NCBI RefSeq assembly: GCF_000648615.1
Contig: NZ_JFZC01000100.1
Span: 1 to 64,000 of the forward strand
DNA length: 64,000 bases
Source of the DNA: Sporolactobacillus terrae DSM 11697
Lineage (GTDB): Bacteria > Bacillota > Bacilli > Bacillales > Sporolactobacillaceae
Direction: 5' to 3'
Part shown: in pieces, positions 34,369 to 42,176 of the stretch
Layout: every line of letters begins with the position of its first letter
Numbering within the stretch: position 1 is the first letter of the stretch
The notes under the pieces: model-generated
What the model was told of the DNA's origin: nothing
Database searches by the model: none
The model's input: the letters and a program-made list of their open reading frames with translations, nothing else
Program-made: the position numbers and the translations under genes

Positions 34369-34438
34369 TGGGATTGTCTACTGTGTCACAAAGCTCATTC
34401 AGAAAAACATCATGTTACACCAATCAGCAACGTAAGAA

Positions 34439-34627
34439 CTATTGACCGATATTTTTTGTATCCTGCTTAAGTGGATCAACCGTATTGCCATTCTTATCCA
34501 TAATCTGTGTCTTTGGCTGATCTTGTTGAGCTGTTTTGATTACAACAGCACTTCCAATTGCGCCAAGAATCAGCACAGCTAACACGACTAGCCTGACGCT
34601 GAAAGTGACATCAATAACTTTCTTCAT
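34439..34627 (-). CDS. Small single-span membrane protein
   Basis: 62 residues: short basic N-terminus, one hydrophobic helix (about 10-32), then a polar tail rich in Gln/Asp/Lys. The start ATG follows GGGAGGG at eight bases, which supports expression. No family recognised. At the left edge of the accessory region; the 357-bp gap to the next gene holds a short direct repeat (34748) and one copy of the AACTTT motif. Confidence 0.6.
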   Translation of the reverse strand: MKKVIDVTFSVRLVVLAVLILGAIGSAVVIKTAQQDQPKTQIMDKNGNTVDPLKQDTKNIGQ

Positions 34628-34747
34628 AGAAGTGCCCTCCCTCTATTAAAAATGTCTATTCCAATCACCGTAAATCATATAACCTCAATTGTAAATAGGA
34701 TCAGACAGCCAAAGGAACGTGTCACTGTAGATAACGGTGCCATCTGG

Positions 34748-34770
34748 ATTGAAAAATGAATGCAGTTGCG
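34748..34770. repeat. 23-bp direct repeat, left copy
   Basis: ATTGAAAAATGAATGC, A, GTTGCG; the same 23 bases with one change (G) recur at 37774-37796. The two copies bracket the genes at 34985 and 35400. Confidence 0.6.
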
Positions 34771-34923
34771 TCACTATCCCCCTATTACTTGCCTGTTAAT
34801 TCCAGAATTTATTTTTATAACTAACCGACCTGCCAACCCAAAAACATTAGGGTACGTCCATTCCCATAGAACCCCTCATCCATTTTAATACCCGCTCGGG
34901 TCATGTATAATTAAGGAAAATAA

Positions 34924-34942
34924 AACTTTTGGAAAATACGAA
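34924..34942 (+). promoter_or_regulatory. AACTTT-N9-CGAA element
   Basis: One of five AACTTT-N8-10-CG elements in the accessory region. It lies 42 bp upstream of the start codon at 34985. A GGAAAA run precedes the CG, as in the copy at 37671. Confidence 0.4.
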
Positions 34943-34984
34943 TCTCATTAATTGTTTACCCAATCATCAATAAAGGAGAGTCCT

Positions 34985-35407
34985 ATGGAAAACCAACAAA
35001 TTATTGACACCTATAAAAAATTACTCGCTTTTGCTGATGAAGATGATAGTGATAAAAAAATCATTACTTATTTACGAACGCTTGATACAGATCGGTTACA
35101 ACAACTGCTCACGCTTTATGACTTCCCTAAATACAGTACTTTTTCTAATATGCAATCAGTATTTGCAGCAGGTACCATTGTTGCATTAGTATTCTCTTTT
35201 CCTACTGGAGATGTTTACATGTTAATCGCACTCAAACTTTTATATTCTGTTCTTATTTCAGCAGCAGCACTCTGGGTGATTGGCAAAAAATTTTACGAAT
35301 CGAGAATTAAAAAAATAGCCGAACTATCAGCTAAATATTTTCAACAGAAAAAAGTACAAACATGTATCACGTTTGTACTTAATGAGAAATACAAAAAGAT
35401 TAGTTGA
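34985..35407 (+). CDS. Small membrane protein of the accessory region
   Basis: 140 residues, start ATG six bases after AAGGAG (an in-frame GTG-type extension upstream has no site). An acidic N-terminal 60 residues, two membrane helices (about 62-80 and 84-105), then a basic C-terminal helix (ESRIKKIAELSAKYFQQKK). No family recognised. Its 3' end overlaps the convergent 733-residue gene by eight bases. Candidate member of the sigma-controlled set by its upstream motif. Confidence 0.6.
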   Translation: MENQQIIDTYKKLLAFADEDDSDKKIITYLRTLDTDRLQQLLTLYDFPKYSTFSNMQSVFAAGTIVALVFSFPTGDVYMLIALKLLYSVLISAAALWVIGKKFYESRIKKIAELSAKYFQQKKVQTCITFVLNEKYKKIS

Positions 35408-37601
35408 ACGCATTGACTGCGTTTTGTAAAAAAGCAGCAAGGGAGACTACAGCTGCAGCAGTCGCTGCAAGTGTTGCAAGTGCAGCAGAAGTAAAGTAAA
35501 GTAATGCTGCAAGGAGCACCACCCCACCCAAAACCCCAAGACCGATGGCTGCATTGATAAAAAATTTTTTTAAATTATAGAATTCATTCTCAGCGGGCAC
35601 TCTTGCGCCTTCTGGAACGCTTGGATCATTGTAATCAATCGTGTACGTTATTGAAACGGACAAGACTGTTTGATAGGTCTCCGTCACAGGTATACTGTCC
35701 AAACTGGTTGAGATGGTATAGCTTACTGTATTTGCAGGGGTATCATAAGAGACTTTATTCACAATATATCCTGAATTTGTTGCTGAGGCGATACCATCCA
35801 TCGTTGATTGATATTGCTCTGAGTTTGGTACTTCAACCTTTTGAGTTAAGGCCGTCAACCCTTCAGTAAATGGATTCTGAACTTTACCATTTTTTATAGT
35901 CAGAACATGATCAACAGGGTTAGTTGGTTCAAGCGATTCAGACAATGTGATCGTAACTTTAAGTAACCCGGTGCTAATTTCAAATGGAACGTCATACTGA
36001 ATTTTGGGCGGAAGTTCAAAATTTTCAATAGCAGAGATGTTTTTCTTAATTTTGTTGAAAGCATTAACTCTGGCTGCATCTAATTCATCTTGAGTTGGAG
36101 TAGTATTCACAGACTCCTTAACATAGTTGATCCCTTTGTCTCTATCTGAGTACCCATCCATGTCCACTTCTACAAAGCCTAATGTTGCGTTACCAACTGT
36201 GATGGTGCGGAATTGATCGTAACTCCAATTGCTAGGCATTTTGAATCCTAGATTTCCACTCCAGCCGGTGGACATATCGGATACAAAACTTTTCACCGCA
36301 TAGCCAGCTTCTGTTACTCTTGAGCAGACATTTCTTGTCCCGTAAACACCAATTCTGTAATTAGGGTAATTATCACTGGTAAATCGCTTTTTCAATCCTG
36401 AAAAATATGGAATAATATTTGACGTTATTTCTCCATCAAGGGCATCAGCATCAACAGCGAAGTAAATAATCGTTCCCTCAGGAAGACCCAATTGAACGGC
36501 TGCATTAATTGCTGAAATTGCATCGAATACTCCCTGAGTTTCATTAAAATAATTAATACCTCCATCTTTGGGAAAATCTTCATAGATAGGAAAAGCATTT
36601 AGTCCGGCATCAAAAATATAGTTCAGCTCTTGTCTCGTTAATGCTTTTGAAGTAGAGCCGCCAACTGTTCCCGTTAAGTATCTTCCCACATAACTAAATC
36701 CGGCTCTTTTAAGCACTTGTGCTGTTGAAGCGGTTAATCGTGTGGCTGTATCGCATGCCAAAGCATCACGGTTTGTATCTCCTGCACTTGATAGAAGTCC
36801 CTTAATCGTTGTCATGTTTGCGATCCCGGTTTCAGGTAATACCATAAAACTCTGAAATGATTTTACAGCTGACTTCACTGATTCTGAATAGATACCGTCA
36901 AAGGCTCCATTATAGAAATCATTAACGCAAAGCGCATATTGTAGAATTCTCACAAATGCTTTTCGTGAGTCCCCAGGTTGTAACGTCGGGCATTTGCTTG
37001 TTGTTGATGGGCCAAATGCACCATTAGCTACTGACGGTGATAAGCCTTCCTCGGCTTGAAGGGCATAAATTAAAGCGGTGTTGGTTTGTCGGCCGTAAAG
37101 TCCATCGCAAGGTTGCAGTCCTGTATAGGCTAAATAGTCGTGGTTCAGATTTTGTTGAATCGTTCGAATGCGGCTATTTCCGCCTGGTACGAGAACAAAG
37201 GCACTCATATCCAGTAGGGCGTCCATGATCGTACTATCTACTGAAGCCGTATCACTGGAAATGCCGGCATCAGCCTTAAAATTCATAATTGTTTCGGCTG
37301 TATCATCATTGAAAATACCGGTCCAAGAACCTGGTCCAATTCCCTTGCACCACAGTGCACCTTGAAGAATATAGATTTGATTACCAACCATACCGGGTTC
37401 CAGAGTAGAAAATTTATTTTTTGTCTGATCACCAAAATTATCCGCTGGTTCGGCAATCCCTAATTCAATTTGTAGTGCTCTTGTTAATGCATGGACAGTC
37501 GTCCAACCGGTCTTTCCATTTTCCGGAATCGTCTCATAGCCATGCCGTCCGTTATACGTTGTGTTTAACCATTTTTGCGTCAATAATACCATTTCATCCA
37601 T
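35400..37601 (-). CDS. Peptidoglycan-binding / DUF1906 glycoside-hydrolase-like protein with C-terminal membrane segments
   Basis: 733 residues, start ATG at 37601 four bases after GTGGGTGA. Order: three peptidoglycan-binding-like repeats in the first 280 residues (LQGALWCKGI...GIFNDDTAETI, RTIQQNLN...DGLYGRQTNTAL, ILQYALCVN...DGIYSESVKSAVKSFQ); a DUF1906 (Rv2525c-like) TIM-barrel region (about 285-510: GYVGRYLTG-like, YIFDAGLNAFPIYED, IIYFAVDADALDG, GVYGTRNVC); a beta-rich segment (about 540-660); then two adjoining hydrophobic helices (about 680-730). There is no N-terminal signal peptide despite obvious wall-directed domains, so export must use another route, possibly the holins at 42177-42736. 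It has its own AACTTT element. Confidence 0.8.
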   Translation of the reverse strand: MDEMVLLTQKWLNTTYNGRHGYETIPENGKTGWTTVHALTRALQIELGIAEPADNFGDQTKNKFSTLEPGMVGNQIYILQGALWCKGIGPGSWTGIFNDDTAETIMNFKADAGISSDTASVDSTIMDALLDMSAFVLVPGGNSRIRTIQQNLNHDYLAYTGLQPCDGLYGRQTNTALIYALQAEEGLSPSVANGAFGPSTTSKCPTLQPGDSRKAFVRILQYALCVNDFYNGAFDGIYSESVKSAVKSFQSFMVLPETGIANMTTIKGLLSSAGDTNRDALACDTATRLTASTAQVLKRAGFSYVGRYLTGTVGGSTSKALTRQELNYIFDAGLNAFPIYEDFPKDGGINYFNETQGVFDAISAINAAVQLGLPEGTIIYFAVDADALDGEITSNIIPYFSGLKKRFTSDNYPNYRIGVYGTRNVCSRVTEAGYAVKSFVSDMSTGWSGNLGFKMPSNWSYDQFRTITVGNATLGFVEVDMDGYSDRDKGINYVKESVNTTPTQDELDAARVNAFNKIKKNISAIENFELPPKIQYDVPFEISTGLLKVTITLSESLEPTNPVDHVLTIKNGKVQNPFTEGLTALTQKVEVPNSEQYQSTMDGIASATNSGYIVNKVSYDTPANTVSYTISTSLDSIPVTETYQTVLSVSITYTIDYNDPSVPEGARVPAENEFYNLKKFFINAAIGLGVLGGVVLLAALLYFTSAALATLAATAAAVVSLAAFLQNAVNAFN

Positions 37602-37670
37602 CAAATCACCCACTTAAGTTTTTTTAATCACTTACACCTCAATGTGTCTCTCAGAAACTTGTTTTGTGAC

Positions 37671-37695
37671 GACGTTTTCCACGAAAGTTTTGCAA
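37671..37695 (-). promoter_or_regulatory. AACTTT-N9-CGTC element upstream of the DUF1906 gene
   Basis: On the minus strand TTGCAAAACTTT (37684-37695), nine bases, then CGTC (37671-37674), about 70 bp upstream of the ATG at 37601. Confidence 0.45.
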
Positions 37696-37773
37696 CGCCT
37701 TTATTCGGGCTACTATTCGACTTATCCCCTTGTTGAATTGTTTTATCTTTCTTTAACTGTGATCGTCTTCCAT

Positions 37774-37796
37774 ATTGAAAAATGAATGCGGTTGCG
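37774..37796. repeat. 23-bp direct repeat, right copy
   Basis: Matches 34748-34770 in 22 of 23 positions. Located just upstream of the gene at 37828. Confidence 0.6.
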
Positions 37797-37827
37797 GTAC
37801 GGTGGTAGGAAAAGGAGGGAGCTATGA

Positions 37828-38316
37828 ATGGACAAAATAAAGCTGTTCACACTGGGAACGTTACTTGTTGTGCTTTTATGTCTGATAAGTCTTCTCGTAT
37901 ATAGGCCGTGGTCAAGTAACGCTGAGGTTGCCACCACTAAAAAGGGGCCTCAAGTTTCATCTGCACCTTACCAAGATAAGAGTAGTAATCTGCCCGGTTC
38001 TTATGGCCTTGATGTATTTATGAAAAAAACAAATAACAATCAAACGGTGATTACATCCGGTTTCGACCGATCGCATAATACGGATCCCAAAAATCTAATC
38101 GACGATCATTACTTTCAAAACTATCTATCTTTCATGGCAAACGAACCTGATCAGATCATTGATACTACAGTTGCAGGTCTGCTGTATGCTCTGTCTATCC
38201 GTCAAGACGAACTGAAACATGCCGATATTTATGCAGACATTTTATACCGTTGGAAAAGCAAAGACCTTTCACAACTTGCATCCGATAAACAAAAAATTCT
38301 TGATCTACAAGAATAA
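37828..38316 (+). CDS. Membrane-anchored extracellular protein, unknown
   Basis: 162 residues: N-terminal membrane anchor (about 5-25), then a polar extracytoplasmic domain, probably helical at its end (YFQNYLSFMANEPDQI, LSIRQDELKHADIYADILYRW). No lipobox. The start ATG is nine bases after AAGGAGG. Divergent from the DUF1906 gene with 226 bp between. No family recognised; an inhibitor or immunity partner of a neighbouring hydrolase is possible but unsupported. Confidence 0.6.
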   Translation: MDKIKLFTLGTLLVVLLCLISLLVYRPWSSNAEVATTKKGPQVSSAPYQDKSSNLPGSYGLDVFMKKTNNNQTVITSGFDRSHNTDPKNLIDDHYFQNYLSFMANEPDQIIDTTVAGLLYALSIRQDELKHADIYADILYRWKSKDLSQLASDKQKILDLQE

Positions 38317-38422
38317 ATACCGTCGAATCAATTGCCGATCCGACTCAATATTTGATCGTTGAAATCACGCAGAAGAAACTTCTCCATTTCACAAGAAAGA
38401 TCACTTTGTGAAAAGTATGTAT

Positions 38423-38447
38423 AAAAAAAAACGACCCGAGGATCGCC
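38423..38447 (-). terminator. Terminator of the SH3-like protein gene
   Basis: CGATCC/GGGTCG hairpin directly followed by nine T on the minus strand, ten bases past the stop codon. Confidence 0.7.
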
Positions 38448-38456
38448 TATAATAAA

Positions 38457-39032
38457 TCACCAAGTATTCAATCCATGTTCAGAGGGCCACTGAGTAGGAT
38501 CATGATCTATGAAGCCAGACTGTAAATGATAATCTCCATCAGGATACTGCCAGCCAGAAACAAATATCTTTCCGTGAACGTCCCATGACGGTGTATATCC
38601 ATAATTACCATTAGGAATCAAAATTTTGCAATCTTTTCCAATATATCCAAAATTATTCCCGTTATTATCATAAATATTTACCCCTTCATTAAGACCATAT
38701 TTTGACCCATCAAGATACCGATATCCTGAACCATGTCTGTGAACATTAAAGTCATACAGTGGACATAATCTCATAATAAATCCTGCTCCATAAGTATAAT
38801 CCCATGCCTCAGTTTCAAAATGATCTGAGCCAGCATCCCAAGCATAAAAATCAGGATAGTTGTCATTAGGAACAGTATTGTGTAAATCTCGAATACTGAA
38901 GCGAACGCCGTTTGAAGTCCATCCTTTCAGCCAGCATATCTGCCCAAAACGCGCTCTAATTTCTGAACCGTCAGTGGCGTGTAGCATACAATCCCATCCG
39001 GGCTGTCCTGAATACATAAGATAGCAACGCAT
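38457..39032 (-). CDS. Signal-less Trp/Tyr-rich protein with C-terminal SH3-like region
   Basis: 191 residues, ATG after GAGGTGATATAA. No signal peptide or membrane helix. The N-terminal half (about 1-110) is unfamiliar and rich in Trp, Tyr, Asp and His. The C-terminal 75 residues read like a bacterial SH3 domain (GVNIYDNNGNNFGYIGKD, then IFVSGWQYPDG and SGFIDHD), which usually binds cell wall. A wall-directed protein without a signal peptide next to holin genes fits a holin-released effector. It has one of the two best AACTTT elements (39117-39142). Confidence 0.65.
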   Translation of the reverse strand: MRCYLMYSGQPGWDCMLHATDGSEIRARFGQICWLKGWTSNGVRFSIRDLHNTVPNDNYPDFYAWDAGSDHFETEAWDYTYGAGFIMRLCPLYDFNVHRHGSGYRYLDGSKYGLNEGVNIYDNNGNNFGYIGKDCKILIPNGNYGYTPSWDVHGKIFVSGWQYPDGDYHLQSGFIDHDPTQWPSEHGLNTW

Positions 39033-39116
39033 TTATATCACCTCAATTTATTTAAATTAGCAATGGTGAAATCACCACACCATCATTATCCGTAAATATC
39101 CTTTGCTTCATCGACA

Positions 39117-39142
39117 ATCGAATTTTATCGAAAGTTGATCAA
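39117..39142 (-). promoter_or_regulatory. TTGATCAACTTT-N10-CGAT element
   Basis: On the minus strand TTGATCAACTTT (39131-39142), ten bases, CGAT (39117-39120), about 85 bp upstream of the gene at 39032. The 12-base core is identical to that at 42766-42777 upstream of another signal-less protein. Confidence 0.5.
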
Positions 39143-39255
39143 ACGATGCGACATGACGATGTAGAATGAAGAATTCGATCAGGGTGTTGTTCCTCTTTTG
39201 TTTCAATGATTAGACCTTTTGCTGATGCGCTTTCGACACCAGGCCAAATAAGCAT
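39139..39255 (-). CDS. Possible 38-residue peptide
   Basis: ATG seven bases after GGAGGTG; product MLIWPGVESASAKGLIIETK plus 18 residues. No recognised family, no double-glycine leader and no signal. The strong ribosome site is the main support. It ends inside the TTGATCAACTTT element of the next gene. It may be the intact start of a decayed gene. Confidence 0.35.
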   Translation of the reverse strand: MLIWPGVESASAKGLIIETKEEQHPDRILHSTSSCRIV

Positions 39256-39422
39256 TATCACACCTCCACTCGCGGCAAAGTTTTTTCTCTTTAATTCATG
39301 AATACCCCTTACCTTTCGGCATATACTGTTGTCTTACAGTTGAAGGTGTCGGCGTTCACACGACAATGTGACAGATAGGTCTTAAGAATTTATTCCATGT
39401 GGAAAGCATGTCAGAAACCAAC

Positions 39423-39918
39423 TTATGGAATCATAAAAATAAAGCTAGTCTGCAAACTAACTTTTGGGAGATTTGAAAGAATAAATTTTTTTACCGGTTC
39501 ATTTGGTGTGACCGAAGAAATTACAAAATAGTTAACAAAGGGATCATTTGGATAAATAATGCCTTTATCAAGACGACATAAAGCATTGGACAGGAAATCA
39601 TTGTAATTTCCCTTCCAATACGCCTTACCACCCTCTAAACAATCTCCTTGGTTATTGTGAGTAACCATCAATAAATTCATAGTTATCTTCACAAAAGGTA
39701 TTTTCCTTGACTAAAAAAACAAGAGCAACCATTTCGTGATCATGATCGTGATTGTCTTCGGTTTCAAAAATTACATTGATTTTGTCATCATCATTCACAA
39801 GCATACCTTCAATCGAAAAGTTTACTATTCTGCTAAGATGGTTCCATCAGTGCCCTTATAATTGTTCTTCACCAAAAATATTAAAATGCACACTCCCCCC
39901 GTAGCGGGCTTCATTCAT
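39423..39918 (-). pseudogene. Frameshifted remnant of a signal-less protein of about 160 residues
   Basis: Starts with an ATG after GGGGAGTGCC (39918) and a sigma-A-like promoter. It reads MNEARYGGSVHFNIFGEE, then needs a shift to NYKGTDGTILAE, a second shift to NFSIEGMLVNDDD through NYEFIDGYS, and a third to the 39423-39692 frame (NNQGDCLEGGKAYWKG to the end). Three frame changes with continuous coding-like text on each side indicate decay of one gene. No family recognised. An immunity or effector gene of the same region is a guess. Confidence 0.55.
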
Positions 39919-39962
39919 GGCACTCCCCAGATAAATAGGAACATTTGTTCCCTTTTTATTTT

Positions 39963-39991
39963 ATTATAGATAAACTCAGCTCAATTTGCAA
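39963..39991 (-). promoter_or_regulatory. Sigma-A-type promoter of the decayed gene
   Basis: TTGCAA (39986-39991), 17 bp, TATAAT (39963-39968) on the minus strand, 45 bp upstream of the ATG at 39918. The -35 lies within the loop of the preceding hairpin. Confidence 0.5.
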
Positions 39992-40002
39992 TGAGCTGAG
40001 TT
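39973..40002 (-). terminator. Hairpin after the amidase gene
   Basis: Perfect 11-bp arms AACTCAGCTCA/TGAGCTGAGTT, 78 bp past the amidase stop. The following minus-strand sequence is T/A-rich but lacks a clean T run, so termination is likely but not certain. Confidence 0.5.
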
Positions 40003-40079
40003 CGCAGAAATATTCATAGCTTTATCCGTTTGATTATACTTTTCGATTCTTTGATTGAAACTGATTTCTTCAAGGCTAC

Positions 40080-40769
40080 TTAATTCGTTTTAATGAATGG
40101 TTTGAATCCTGCCTTTTCTGCTTTTTTTACGAGTAGTTCAGCATTTCCCCAGTCTTGGAAGGCACCGATCTGTACCGAGTAAGTGGCATAAGCAGGGGTT
40201 TTTGATTTTGTTTCAGTCTTTCTTTTCGCTCCTGCAATGCTTGCCACCCCTTTTGCATAAACATAAGCAAGGTCATCCAGGAACGTATGATCTTTTAAAT
40301 GCTTTGCATCATTGAGTGTATCAATGAATAAGGTTTCAACGAGCACAGCTCGCATCTTTGTTTCACGAAGAACTGCGTAATCGGCTTTCTTTTTCCCCCG
40401 ATCCTTAATCTTGTATTTCTTCAACACCGGAAGGATGGCTTGATGCAGCTCTGTCCGAGCGTTGTCTGTAGCACTTCCCGATGATAATTGATTGTAAATG
40501 TAATCCTCGTACCCCGTTCCACTACCTGCATTGACATGAATGGAGAGAAAATAATCAGCATTTTCCTTATTCGCCAACTCGGCACGTTTTGACAATGCAA
40601 CATACGTATCCTTATTTCTTGTCATTTTCACGATAATATTGGAATAGTCTTCTTCTAAATGATTGCGAACTTTTTTCGCGAGAGCCAATGTAATATCCTT
40701 TTCTTTGAGTCCATTTGCAACAGCACCGTTATCTTTACCGCCATGCCCTGCATCCAGATAAATAATCAT
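40080..40769 (-). CDS. N-acetylmuramoyl-L-alanine amidase (Amidase_3) with SPOR domain, no signal peptide
   Basis: 229 residues. Zinc amidase that cuts the amide bond between MurNAc and L-Ala. Zinc ligands and catalytic residues: His in DAGHGGKDNGA, Glu in LKEKDI, His in FLSIHVNAG, Glu in AVLVETLFI. A linker rich in Lys/Thr leads to a C-terminal SPOR-type repeat (YSVQIGAFQDWGNAELLVKKAEKAGF) that binds denuded glycan. The protein starts directly with the enzyme domain, like phage endolysins and the mother-cell lysis enzyme CwlC, so it needs a holin or lysis to reach the wall. The gene follows the sigma gene by 29 bp and is probably cotranscribed. Confidence 0.92.
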   Translation of the reverse strand: MIIYLDAGHGGKDNGAVANGLKEKDITLALAKKVRNHLEEDYSNIIVKMTRNKDTYVALSKRAELANKENADYFLSIHVNAGSGTGYEDYIYNQLSSGSATDNARTELHQAILPVLKKYKIKDRGKKKADYAVLRETKMRAVLVETLFIDTLNDAKHLKDHTFLDDLAYVYAKGVASIAGAKRKTETKSKTPAYATYSVQIGAFQDWGNAELLVKKAEKAGFKPFIKTN

Positions 40770-40798
40770 ACAATCCCCCCAATTTATACATGGACGTA

Positions 40799-41392
40799 TT
40801 AACCACTAGTTGATTGGAATGCTCGAAATGAATCCTTTGCCCGTTGAACGAGTTTACGAACTTTTGCATCATAGCAATATCCTTCATCCGTCACACGTGC
40901 TAAATCATTCCCTCCATACCCTTTACTCAGTGAGTCAATGATTTTCGCATAGCGTGCATTTTTTTTGGCAAACGCCTGAACAAGATTAGTAAATGCATGA
41001 TTTGATAGATAGGTGTCTTCAGTAGAGGGGTGATCCGTTATGATAATATCGATCAAGCTTACTGATGAGTCGCCGTTAGAATCACTAAGGCTTCGGTCAA
41101 GAGAATCCCAGCGCGCTTTGGCATAGGATCGTCCGTCTTTTTCATTTTCGTCCCGTGTCTCGTACTGACGCCATACCGTAGCCTCAGCCATTTTAAAACG
41201 ATAAGAAACTAATGATTTTAAACGGCCTTTGGTTGGGTCAAAGGATTTAACGGCTTCCCATAATGACAAATTATATGCTGAAATAAAGTCTTCTTTAGGG
41301 ATTGAAAGATAGAACTGGCTTGCATGACGAACAGCGTTTCCGGCACAACTTCCAATGTATTTTTTTAATCGAATAAATAGCTCTTCGAACAA
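40799..41392 (-). CDS. Sigma-70-family factor of the accessory region
   Basis: 197 residues. Region 2-like segment at about 30-85 (KEDFISAYNLSLWEAVKSFDPTKG followed by LKSLVSYRFKMAEATVWRQ), then an acidic linker and a region 4-like helix-turn-helix at about 130-190 (KIIDSLSKGYGGNDLARVTDEGYCYDAKVRKLVQRAKDSF). It resembles phage-type and alternative sigma factors more than ECF factors with a known anti-sigma. Candidate regulator of the amidase, holins and signal-less proteins nearby; TcdR and UviA are the functional parallels. It has its own AACTTT element, suggesting autoregulation, and a palindrome shared with the RHH gene further upstream. Confidence 0.75.
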   Translation of the reverse strand: MFEELFIRLKKYIGSCAGNAVRHASQFYLSIPKEDFISAYNLSLWEAVKSFDPTKGRLKSLVSYRFKMAEATVWRQYETRDENEKDGRSYAKARWDSLDRSLSDSNGDSSVSLIDIIITDHPSTEDTYLSNHAFTNLVQAFAKKNARYAKIIDSLSKGYGGNDLARVTDEGYCYDAKVRKLVQRAKDSFRAFQSTSG

Positions 41393-41439
41393 CCGCTCCT
41401 TTCTTGATCACTTGCTTTTACATACAGGTTTGCTAAGTT

Positions 41440-41464
41440 TTCGACAGTTGACCAAAGTTTACAA
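41440..41464 (-). promoter_or_regulatory. AACTTT-N10-CGAA element upstream of the sigma gene
   Basis: On the minus strand TTGTAAACTTT (41454-41464), ten bases, CGAA (41440-41443), about 50 bp upstream of the sigma start codon. Confidence 0.45.
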
Positions 41465-41581
41465 TTTGATGTGTTCATAATAAGTGACCCAACCTCTCAA
41501 GTATGAATTCCGGTTTATCCGATTCATCTTGTTGTGTTGACTCATTTCAATTTTTGTGACACAAATATACTTATTTTTTTA

Positions 41582-41594
41582 AAAACATGTTTAC
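41582..41594 (-). promoter_or_regulatory. GTAAACATGTTTT palindromic site, copy 1
   Basis: 13 bases identical to the site at 42049-42061, with a perfect AAACATGTTT core. It lies upstream of the sigma gene and facing it. The 408-bp gap 41393-41800 also holds a terminator (41609-41640) and a plus-strand stop-free stretch of about 72 codons without a convincing start. Confidence 0.5.
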
Positions 41595-41608
41595 ATTTTT
41601 AATGCTAT

Positions 41609-41640
41609 AAAAAAAAGAAAATGCCCCCTTATCTTGGGGC
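41609..41640 (-). terminator. Terminator downstream of the RHH gene
   Basis: GCCCC/GGGGC hairpin followed on the minus strand by ATTTTCTTTTTT. It is 160 bp past the RHH stop, with no other minus-strand gene between. Confidence 0.55.
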
Positions 41641-41800
41641 TGACTAATGAGTATCGATCATTCTATGGGAAAAGGCTTTTCACCACTGTGAAAGAATCAG
41701 CGAATGTGCGACCGGAACTATTCATCCTACTGAATAAAACATATCCTTCTGTTAAATGCTTGTCTACGTTTGATGGAGCAGATTATACCATTACGACGGA

Positions 41801-41986
41801 TTAGCTGCGCCATAGCTCTAACAAAGTTTTATATGCGTTTGACTCTTTAGCATTCAAATCTTTTTCTGCTCGTGTTAAGAGCTCCGCAAATAGTTCAGCA
41901 CCATCCATTCTTTTAATCGTTGACAAAGCGCGGAATCGATCCACATTAACTTGATCTACTCTGATCGCAAAAGGTCGTTTAGCCAC
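41801..41986 (-). CDS. Ribbon-helix-helix DNA-binding protein
   Basis: 61 residues. The start is GTG at 41986, which has GGAGAGATATCCAA before it; the ATG frame from 42019 has no site. The pattern is a beta-strand RPFAIRVD, a helix VNVDRFRALSTIKRM and a second helix DGAELFAELLTRAEKDL, the CopG/Arc ribbon-helix-helix arrangement. Such proteins bind short palindromes as dimers. An AAACATGTTT site overlaps its own -35 box, and a second lies upstream of the sigma gene, which suggests it represses itself and the lysis genes. No toxin partner gene is adjacent. Confidence 0.65.
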   Translation of the reverse strand: MAKRPFAIRVDQVNVDRFRALSTIKRMDGAELFAELLTRAEKDLNAKESNAYKTLLELWRS

Positions 41987-42025
41987 TTGGATATCTCTCC
42001 TGTCTAAAAAGCTCATCATAACTCA

Positions 42026-42061
42026 ATTATAGCTTCTTCAAGATAAAAGTAAACATGTTTT
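42026..42061 (-). promoter_or_regulatory. RHH gene promoter overlapped by palindrome copy 2
   Basis: On the minus strand TTTACT (42048-42053), 16 bp, TATAAT (42026-42031). GTAAACATGTTTT (42049-42061, read on the plus strand) covers the -35 box, the expected place for an autorepressor site. It also lies about 115 bp upstream of the divergent bhlA-like gene. Confidence 0.55.
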
Positions 42062-42176
42062 CAATAAAACAAAATAAATAAAAGCTGACACAAATCTTAA
42101 TTTTATTCAACACATTATTTTGAAGCAGGTAAGTCAGGTTCATATATTGTGCCAAAAGAAAGGAGTGACCAAATTA

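Noticed and set aside
41582-41803. Plus-strand stop-free stretch of about 72 codons ending YTITTD
   Set aside because: No plausible start codon with a ribosome site, and it overlaps a terminator and the RHH gene end; at most a gene remnant.
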